From: Nitrospira sp.
GTDB taxonomy: Bacteria > Nitrospirota > Nitrospiria > Nitrospirales > Nitrospiraceae
Assembly: GCA_025361385.1 (NCBI GenBank)
Contig: JANYAJ010000292.1
Coordinates: forward strand, 1-5,483
Reading direction: 5' to 3'
DNA: 5,483 nucleotides
The position numbers and the translations under genes are program-made. The notes under the pieces are model-generated. The model searched no databases and was not told the origin of the DNA. It was given only the letters and a program-made list of their open reading frames with translations. How positions within the stretch are numbered: the stretch's first letter is position 1; each line of letters begins with the position of its first letter. Below, in pieces: positions 1 to 4,279 of this stretch.

Positions 1-82
1 GCAGCGAATGGCCCTGGGCCAGGCCCAGGCTCAAGGTCTCACGGTCTTCAGCACTCAAGTGTGTGTAGCATTTCGTTAACAT
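1..82 (-). CDS. IS30-family transposase, N-terminal fragment (truncated by window edge)
   Basis: An ATG at 82 on the minus strand opens 27 codons that run off the left edge. The translation starts MLTKCYTHLSAEDRETLSLG and continues LAQGHSL. This matches the opening of IS30-family transposases: a short lead, then a Y-x-x-L-x-x-E-D-R helix and a G-H-S turn belonging to the N-terminal helix-turn-helix that binds the IS ends. The DDE catalytic domain would lie to the left, outside the window. An AAGG stretch lies about 8 bases upstream of the ATG, a weak ribosome binding site. The gene reads away from the interrupted amylase on the same strand. Whether the transposase is intact cannot be judged. 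Family assignment rests on recognition of this short N-terminus only. Confidence 0.7.
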   Translation of the reverse strand, partial: MLTKCYTHLSAEDRETLSLGLAQGHSL

Positions 83-83
83 G

Positions 84-118
84 GCAACACCTTAGCCCAT
101 CAGGGCCAGCAGTGTTGC
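84..118. repeat. Subterminal inverted repeat / hairpin in the IS30 leader
   Basis: GCAACAC (84-90) pairs with GTGTTGC (112-118). Inside that, GCCC (95-98) pairs with GGGC (103-106) around an ATCA loop. The structure lies between the presumed IS end and the transposase start codon. It may limit translation from outside transcripts or be part of the transposase binding site; both roles are guesses. Confidence 0.4.
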
Positions 119-133
119 ACTTGGAGTTAGAAC

Positions 134-658
134 TCAAGGAGCCAATTCCCGTCCGAACGGAAAATCGTCGCAAACTGGCCCACCGAGAGCGGGGTCTCGC
201 GGGACTTGTGGAAGGAAGTTGGAGGGGTTCTTAGGAAAGCGCCCCACATTCGGCGTTCCGTCCGCCCCCAGATAACGAAAGACGAATGGCGTTGTGTCGC
301 CGACCCGATGGTGCTCAACCATGTCCAGATAAACGTCCAATCCATTGGCCCGCAGAATGGCCACGCAGCGCTGCAACTGCTCGCGGCTTCCGAATCTCGT
401 ACGGACTGAGCCCTTCTGGTTCTTGGATCCAATGTCGTAATCATCGAAAGGGCCGTAACCGTCGGAACCTGGCTTAGCCCCGGCCGACGTCTTCAACACA
501 GGGGGTAGCCAGATCGCCGTGAATCCCGCCTGGCGAAGTTCGTTGGCCTGTTTTGCAAGATGATCCCACCACCACGCAATTGTCGAATCGCCATCCGCAG
601 GAGATGGGACAGCCTCGTTTGGGGGCATTTTGAAAAAACCCTGAAGAAGAACACCCAC
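134..658 (-). pseudogene. GH13 alpha-amylase-family protein, N-terminal part, truncated by IS30 insertion
   Basis: This encodes the first 174 residues of an alpha-amylase-family glycoside hydrolase (alpha-glucan hydrolysis or transglycosylation, TIM-barrel fold). The start is GTG at 658, preceded by GAGGAG with 8-base spacing. Visible landmarks are LRQAGFTAIWLPPV (41-54), typical of the early barrel, GYGPFDDYDIG (67-77), and DVYLDMVEHH (108-117), which is GH13 conserved region I. Family members are usually 450 residues or more. Conserved regions II to IV, which carry the catalytic Asp, Glu and Asp, are missing. The frame ends at a TGA (134-136) exactly where IS30-like sequence begins. No secretion signal is visible, so a cytoplasmic glucan substrate is possible. 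It lies 58 bases downstream of the S53 peptidase gene, same strand. The truncated product should be inactive. The exact substrate cannot be told. Confidence 0.85.
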
Positions 659-666
659 GGCAATTG

Positions 667-672
667 CTCCTC
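667..672 (-). promoter_or_regulatory. Ribosome binding site of the amylase-family gene
   Basis: On the minus strand, GAGGAG precedes the GTG at 658 with an 8-base spacer. This supports the GTG start and fits the protein beginning MGVLLQGF, the usual opening of this GH13 subgroup. Confidence 0.6.
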
Positions 673-716
673 ATGTTACGAGCGCGCTATCGCGTCACAA
701 GAGCCTGACCTTGCTT

Positions 717-2489
717 CTATTTCCGAACTCGCCGCTTGGATCCGCGCTTCGATCGGGTCGAAACCGCAGATGGGCGGACCTTCGGACCAGCGGCGCGTTT
801 TCCTGTGCGGACCCTGGACTTAGACGGAGACGCGGCGGTAACAGATGCACCAACCCTTAGTACGCCAGAAAGTGCCGTGCCGTCGGGAGAGCCAAGGCCG
901 CTGGCCGCGTCCCATCCGGGCCCTGCATCGTAGCCCACGTCCTTAAATTGCTGAAAACTGACACGATTGTTCCCCACAGAAATATCGTGAAACGCCCCAG
1001 ATGTTGTAGAGAGCGAATAAAGCTGAGGATTCACAAAGCCGACCCTTCCCTTAAGTTTTTGATTGATCGTGGCGATTAGCGCAGCCCACAACGGGGCGAC
1101 GGCGCTCGTACCACCCTCCTGCACCGGTTGGCCATCCACAAGGATGTTGTAGCCGGTGACGGGGTCACCATCGCCGGATACATCGGGAACGCCGCGACCC
1201 TTGAACCCCGGTGGATTAAGCGTCTGGGGAACATTCGCCTGTTGCTGATATTCCGGCAGGGGGAACGCACTGCTCACGCCGCCACCGCCTGATCCGAATG
1301 AGCCGTCGGGTCCAGCCGCACGAGACAGATCGGCTTGGCCTTGGTTCCATACCGACTCGGCTGAGATAGCGCTATTGGCCGTAAGGAGCCGGGTTCCGCC
1401 ACAAGAAAGTGCGAAAGGGCTGGACGATGGAAAATCGACCTGGGCTTTGCCATCCCATCCTCTCGGTCCAACGTCGGCCGCACCATTGTCCCCGGCTGCA
1501 ACGCATACAGTGATTCCCAACATCGCGGCTGCTTGCAAAGCCTTATCAAACTCCACTTGGAAGTTGGTTGTCGACATGCTCTCCGGGCCACCCCAGCTGA
1601 TGGAGATCACCGAAGGATTGTTCTCCGTATCGTGAATCGCCTTGGTGCATGCATCCAAAAAGCCTTTGGAGGTCGAATCGTTTGGGGCAAAATAAACGAC
1701 GAACTTCGCGCCAGGCGCCGCGGCGCCTGCTACTTGGATGTCGAGGACGACTTCGGCATCGTCGCTACTTGCGCTGCTAGGGGCGTTCGTCCCGCCGTCG
1801 ACCGAGACGGGAATCACGGTAGGCGTGGGGAGTCCAAGACCTGAGAAATACGTGTCAAGATCGGAAGGTCGGTAGCCACCGCCTAATTCGATGATTCCAA
1901 TCGTCTGGCCGGTGCCGTCGAAGCCCTGGGGAAAATTGTAGATCTTGGCGAGTTCCGCCCCCGTGAATGCCCGGGCACCATTAGCTGTCGCCTGAGGGGC
2001 GGATGAATGCCGTTTAGCAACCGGACGATTGTCGAGGCCAAAAACTCCTTCAATTACGGATCTGAGATCGGCAGGAATCCGCACGCCGCCTGTGCGACCT
2101 CGATAGGTTCCACCCGCGTAAGAACAGGTCGTCAGTGTTACTCCGAAAGCCCGATTCATGTCCTGAACCGTACCTGCAAGGATGACAGTTCGACGCGCGA
2201 CACTCTGCCGAACCACCTTAAGGTTGTTCTCCTTGGCGAATTTTCCGACCAAGGCGAGATCCTTGGCGTCGCCGCCGTAACGTCCTTCGTATTGCTCGTG
2301 AGTTAGCTGCGTCAACGGGTCATTCGACAGCTTCAACATATCTTGCGCTTTCGGTAAGACATTCCTCGGGCGAATGCGGATTGTCACCTCAAGTCTTTCA
2401 TCGGAGGGGGCGGGCGCAACGGCCCGCGCATTCCGGTAAGGTTGTTTCTGGCTGCCGGGAATAGTAACCATCTTCTTCGAGGCCATCAT
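717..2489 (-). CDS. Kumamolisin-like S53 (sedolisin) serine-carboxyl peptidase precursor
   Basis: This is a 590-residue endopeptidase precursor of family S53, acid-active and normally extracellular. Residues about 30-160 form the pro-kumamolisin activation domain, ending in VIEGVFGLDNRPVA. The mature enzyme probably starts near 163-175, before FTGAELAKIYNFP. Catalytic residues by comparison with kumamolisin are Glu246 and Asp250 (DAEVVLD), oxyanion Asp334 (AAGDNG) and Ser462 (GGTSAVAP). The calcium site is Asp502, Ile503, Gly523, Gly525 and Asp527 (HDIS and GPGWD). All key residues are present, so it should be active after self-cleavage. There is no classical signal peptide at the N-terminus. 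Residues 557-590 form an unusual tail with 15 Lys/Arg and no acidic residue. Two adjacent ATGs exist (2489 and 2486); the strong GAGGAGGA site gives better spacing to the second. Stop is TAG at 717-719. The GH13 pseudogene follows 58 bases downstream. Confidence 0.95.
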   Translation of the reverse strand: MMASKKMVTIPGSQKQPYRNARAVAPAPSDERLEVTIRIRPRNVLPKAQDMLKLSNDPLTQLTHEQYEGRYGGDAKDLALVGKFAKENNLKVVRQSVARRTVILAGTVQDMNRAFGVTLTTCSYAGGTYRGRTGGVRIPADLRSVIEGVFGLDNRPVAKRHSSAPQATANGARAFTGAELAKIYNFPQGFDGTGQTIGIIELGGGYRPSDLDTYFSGLGLPTPTVIPVSVDGGTNAPSSASSDDAEVVLDIQVAGAAAPGAKFVVYFAPNDSTSKGFLDACTKAIHDTENNPSVISISWGGPESMSTTNFQVEFDKALQAAAMLGITVCVAAGDNGAADVGPRGWDGKAQVDFPSSSPFALSCGGTRLLTANSAISAESVWNQGQADLSRAAGPDGSFGSGGGGVSSAFPLPEYQQQANVPQTLNPPGFKGRGVPDVSGDGDPVTGYNILVDGQPVQEGGTSAVAPLWAALIATINQKLKGRVGFVNPQLYSLSTTSGAFHDISVGNNRVSFQQFKDVGYDAGPGWDAASGLGSPDGTALSGVLRVGASVTAASPSKSRVRTGKRAAGPKVRPSAVSTRSKRGSKRRVRK

Positions 2490-2492
2490 CTA

Positions 2493-2500
2493 TCCTCCTC
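2493..2500 (-). promoter_or_regulatory. Strong ribosome binding site of the S53 peptidase
   Basis: GAGGAGGA on the minus strand lies just before tandem ATG codons. The GGAGG core is 4 bases from the ATG at 2489 and 7 bases from the ATG at 2486, so MASKKMV may be the real N-terminus rather than MMASKKMV. Confidence 0.7.
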
Positions 2501-2528
2501 TACCCAAGCAAATCCTACTTGCGTACGC

Positions 2529-2556
2529 TTTATGGCTTTTCACGTCAGTCTGCGAA
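2529..2556 (-). promoter_or_regulatory. Weak candidate sigma70-type promoter for the S53 peptidase
   Basis: On the minus strand TTCGCA (2556-2551) and CATAAA (2534-2529) are separated by 16 bases. Each matches 4 of 6 positions of the -35 and -10 consensus. It lies about 40 bases upstream of the peptidase start. The match is poor and could be chance. Confidence 0.2.
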
Positions 2557-2578
2557 GTTCGACCTAGGGATCGCGAAA

Positions 2579-2590
2579 GCTGATCAGCTC
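2579..2590. repeat. 12-bp perfect palindrome upstream of the peptidase
   Basis: AGCTGATCAGCT is a perfect inverted repeat lying about 90 bases upstream of the peptidase start and just upstream of the weak promoter candidate. It could be a regulator binding site. Only one copy is seen, so no function can be assigned. Confidence 0.3.
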
Positions 2591-2838
2591 GATGCTACGG
2601 GCAAGGCCTGCGAATACCAGTGAATCATTCGTCCGTCGTTCAGATAGAGCCGGATGCTACAACTTGTGCGATCGCTTTTCAAGTACATGTACAGACATTC
2701 ATGTTACAGCCCCTCTCGGGACGTACTCATCTAAATAACGGCAAGGAGGTTCTCGGCGCCAGTCCAACATATTGGTTTGGTGGAGCATCCGGGCCCCGTG
2801 AAGTCCTGGGGAAATAACAAATTAACTCCAAAGCCGGG

Positions 2839-2857
2839 TGGTCGGCCCCGCCTTTTT
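2839..2857 (+). repeat. Left terminal inverted repeat (IRL) of the IS3-family element
   Basis: It starts TGGTCGGCCCCGC and ends in a T run. Compared with the complement of 4022-4040 it matches at 16 of 19 positions. The TG start fits the TG...CA ends of IS3-family elements. Confidence 0.75.
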
Positions 2858-2908
2858 CGGACCACACGGAAGGAGAGTTTCCGGCATAATTCATTCACCC
2901 CTGAAGGC

Positions 2909-2917
2909 GGAGGGAGG
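2909..2917 (+). promoter_or_regulatory. Ribosome binding site of the IS3-family orfA
   Basis: GGAGGGAGG ends five bases before the GTG at 2923. It favours GTG 2923 over the nearby ATG at 2918, which meets TGA after two codons, and over the ATG at 2928, which is out of frame. Confidence 0.55.
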
Positions 2918-2922
2918 ATGCC

Positions 2923-3189
2923 GTGAAATGCACACGCTTCAGTGTCGAGCAAATCGTAGCCGTACTCAAGTAGGCCGAGATGGGAGCGCCAGTCGCGGAG
3001 TTGATCCGTCATCTGGGGATTGCCGAGCAGACCTTCTATCGGTGGAAGCGGCGTGATGCCGGACTGGAATCGGGGCAAGTCCCGGAGTGTAAACAGTTGC
3101 AGGATGAGAACGTGAAGTTCAAACGGTTGGTCGCGGACTTGTCTCTGGATAAGGTGATGCTCCAGGATGTGCTCGCAAAAACATGCTAA
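2923..3189 (+). pseudogene. IS3-family transposase OrfA (InsE-like HTH protein), interrupted by an amber codon
   Basis: Read from GTG 2923 this gives an 88-codon OrfA starting (M)KCTRFSVEQIVAVLK, followed by TAG at 2971-2973 and then AEMGAPVAELIRHLGIAEQ and TFYRWKRR. This is the N-terminal helix-turn-helix of IS3-family OrfA proteins, which binds the IS ends. It is followed by a leucine-zipper-like segment near the end (LQDENVKFKRLVADLSLDKV). Relatives have Gln where the TAG stands, so one C-to-T change (CAG to TAG) explains it. Restart at ATG 2980 would give 69 residues lacking the first part of the helix-turn-helix. The TAA at 3187-3189 overlaps the presumed orfB ATG at 3183. A run of five A (3177-3181) just before the overlap could favour -1 slippage, but it is not a canonical slippery heptamer. 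Confidence 0.85.
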
Positions 3190-4011
3190 GGCCTTCGCGA
3201 CGGCGGATCGTGGTCACCTATCTCCAGACCTCCTATCACGTCAGTGAACGGCGCGCGTGCGGGACCATCCGCTACGCGAGGGCCACGTATCGGTATCGGA
3301 GTCATCGGAATCCCCGCACCGCGCTCCGATAGCGCCTCCGGGAGATGGCGCAGGCACGAGTGCGCTATGGCTACCGGAAGATACGCTTGCTGCTCAATCG
3401 AGAAGGGTGGGCGGTGGGCAAGCACCTGGTGTATCGCTTGTACCGCGAAGAGAGCTTGCCCTTGCGTCATCGGCCTCCGCGACGGCGGAAAGCCATGGTC
3501 GTCCGCGCCCATCGGTCACCGGTCACGAGACCGAATGACGCCTGGAGCCTGGATTTTGTCGCCGATCAACTGGTCAATGGGCACCGGTTTCGCGCCCTGA
3601 CCGTGGTCGATGTCTTTACGCGAGAGAGCTTGGCGATCGAGGTGGGCCAGAGGCTCCGCGGCGAGCACGTGGTGAATGTGCTCAATCAGCTCACAGCACA
3701 ACGCGGGGCACCGACTCGGCTCTGGTGCGATAATGGCAGCGAGTTCTGTAGTCAGCTCGCCGATCTCTGGGCCTATCAGCATCAGGTGCGGATCGACCTC
3801 TCACGACCTGGCAAGCCGACCGACAATGCTCATGTGGAATCGTTCAATGCCACCTTGCGACGGGAATGCCTCGGATCGAGACCTGGCAGCAGGAATACAA
3901 CTGAGTCGGCCTCACCGGGCGCTGCAGGATTGGACACCTGCGGAATTTGCCAAGCGGGTCGCGGAGAATCTTCTCGGCGACCCCGTCATCACTGCTGGAG
4001 ACTCTCCCTAG
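3183..4011 (+). pseudogene. IS3-family transposase OrfB (DDE integrase), degraded by a stop, a deletion and frameshifts
   Basis: OrfB of IS407 type is the DDE catalytic subunit that cuts and joins IS ends. From ATG 3183 it reads MLRPSRRRIVVTYLQTSYHV and on to NPRTALR, then TAG at 3330-3332. It resumes as RLREMAQARVRYGYRKIRLL, an HTH_21-like region, and then the integrase core. The DDE residues are intact: Asp at 3552-3554 (WSLDFV), Asp at 3729-3731 (WCDNGSEF) and Glu at 3837-3839 (NAHVESFN), with 35 residues between the last two. After LRREC (to 3872) about 14-15 codons around the usual N-x-HWF segment are missing. The frame moves to IETWQQEYN (3875-3901), then after a one-base loss to SRPHRALQDWTPAEFAKRVA, ending at TAG 4009-4011. 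The gene cannot make a full transposase. The 235-codon frame from ATG 3345 is a broken remnant, not an intact gene. Confidence 0.88.
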
Positions 4012-4021
4012 ACTTGGTATC

Positions 4022-4040
4022 AAAATCGCGGGCCCGACCA
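4022..4040 (-). repeat. Right terminal inverted repeat (IRR) of the IS3-family element
   Basis: Read on the minus strand it starts TGGTCGGGCCCGCG and ends in a T run, the imperfect partner of 2839-2857. It begins 10 bases after the orfB remnant stop codon, the normal position for IS3-family elements. Confidence 0.75.
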
Positions 4041-4066
4041 ATGTCGGCGTGAATGAACTTGAAGGG

Positions 4067-4091
4067 TGGCCTAACAACTGGGGGCTGGTCA
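4067..4091 (+). repeat. IS3-type right-terminus-like sequence, copy A
   Basis: This 25-base stretch begins TGG and ends GGGGGCTGGTCA, resembling the right terminal repeat of IS407-type elements (TGGTACAA...GGGGGCTGGTCA, from memory). It matches copy B at 4212-4236 at 18 of 25 positions. It may be the end of an older element into which, or next to which, the 2839-4040 element was placed. Confidence 0.4.
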
Positions 4092-4096
4092 AACTG

Positions 4097-4198
4097 ATGG
4101 ATCGGGTACTGTTTGATACACTGTTGAAGGAGAAGGTGCTCACCGAGCGCTGGCGACAGACCTATAACCGGATCCCTCCCCCTCACCGTTGTGCATGA
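4097..4198 (+). pseudogene. IS3-family transposase OrfB, C-terminal remnant
   Basis: The frame reads MDRVLFDTLLKEKVLTERWR, then QTYNRIPPPHRCA and a TGA at 4196-4198. IS3-family OrfB proteins end with a segment like E-x-F-x-T-L-x-E-A-K-V-L-x-E-x-W-R-x-x-Y-N-x-x-R-P-H-x-A-L-G-Y-x-P-P. The TLL-x-E-KVL-x-ERWRQTYNRI part fits this closely. The last part is decayed: RPH has become PPPH and the GYRPP tail is gone. The DDE core is absent, so this is not a functional gene. I see no ribosome binding site, and the ATG is simply the first in frame. Confidence 0.6.
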
Positions 4199-4211
4199 CT
4201 CACATCGCGGC

Positions 4212-4236
4212 TGGTACAACGACGGGAGGCAGGTCA
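4212..4236 (+). repeat. IS3-type right-terminus-like sequence, copy B
   Basis: It begins TGGTACAACGACGGG and ends GGCAGGTCA. It lies just downstream of the OrfB remnant, where the right inverted repeat of an IS407-type element is expected. It matches copy A (4067-4091) at 18 of 25 positions. The sequence after 4236 should be host DNA. Confidence 0.45.
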
Positions 4237-4279
4237 TCAACGTTGGGTACTCGAAATATCCGGCCGCATTATCTGACCG

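Larger units (their letters stand above)
1..133 (-). mobile_element. IS30-family insertion sequence, 5' end only (continues past left edge)
   Basis: Reading the minus strand from about 133 down to 1 gives a short leader and then the start of an IS30-type transposase. The leader begins with sequence like CTAACTCCAAGTGCAACAC, which I take to be the terminal inverted repeat. It lies immediately beyond the point where the alpha-amylase reading frame stops (134-136). The simplest reading is that the element inserted into the amylase gene. The exact outer end cannot be fixed because the other terminus and the target duplication lie outside the window; it could be a few bases either side of 133. Confidence 0.65.
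2490..2838. other. Gene-free stretch upstream of the peptidase, up to the IS3-family element
   Basis: No convincing gene is seen in these 349 bases. The only notable open frame is a plus-strand one of about 65 codons from GTG 2620, which has no ribosome binding site and no recognisable protein. The stretch holds the peptidase leader with its ribosome binding site, a weak sigma70-like promoter candidate (2529-2556) and short palindromes at 2579-2590 and 2683-2692. The right end abuts the inverted repeat of the IS3-family element at 2839. Confidence 0.6.
2839..4040 (+). mobile_element. Complete-length but inactive IS3-family (IS407-type) insertion sequence, 1202 bp
   Basis: The element is bounded by imperfect terminal inverted repeats starting TGGTCGG (16 of 19 positions match) and carries overlapping orfA and orfB with orfB in the -1 frame. 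This is the standard IS3-family layout, and 1.2 kb is the usual IS407-group size. Both open reading frames are damaged: an amber codon in orfA, an amber codon in orfB, and an internal deletion with frame changes near the orfB 3' end. The four bases on each side (CGGG at 2835-2838, ATGT at 4041-4044) do not match, so no target duplication is left. It could move only with a transposase supplied from another copy. Confidence 0.85.
4092..4236 (+). mobile_element. Right-end remnant of a second IS3-family element
   Basis: The stretch carries a recognisable C-terminal piece of an IS3-family OrfB followed by a terminus-like sequence ending at 4236. Everything left of it is missing, so it is a fragment. 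Its protein remnant differs from the OrfB of the 2839-4040 element, so it came from a different member of the family rather than from a duplicated end. Confidence 0.55.

Noticed and set aside
683..694. CGCG-CTAT-CGCG inverted repeat between the peptidase and amylase genes as a terminator
   Set aside because: The stem is only four pairs and there is no T run on either strand.
1375..1844. Plus-strand open frames opposite the peptidase
   Set aside because: They are antisense shadows of a strongly conserved S53 gene and show no protein features of their own.
2620..2817. Plus-strand open frame of about 65 codons starting at GTG
   Set aside because: No ribosome binding site, no recognisable motif and no plausible composition for a conserved small protein.
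2822..2831. TTAACTCCAA resembles the IS30 terminus sequence near position 120-130
   Set aside because: Only nine bases are shared, with no transposase or further terminus nearby; a chance match is likely.
2971..3332. Two in-frame TAG codons in the IS could mean stop-codon reassignment or readthrough
   Set aside because: The peptidase and the IS orfB both end naturally at TAG, and orfB also has a deletion and frameshift, so plain decay explains the data better.
3345..4052. A 235-codon open frame that could be taken as an intact integrase-type gene
   Set aside because: It lacks the first 54 codons of OrfB and, after 3872, reads out of frame into nonsense; it is part of the broken orfB.
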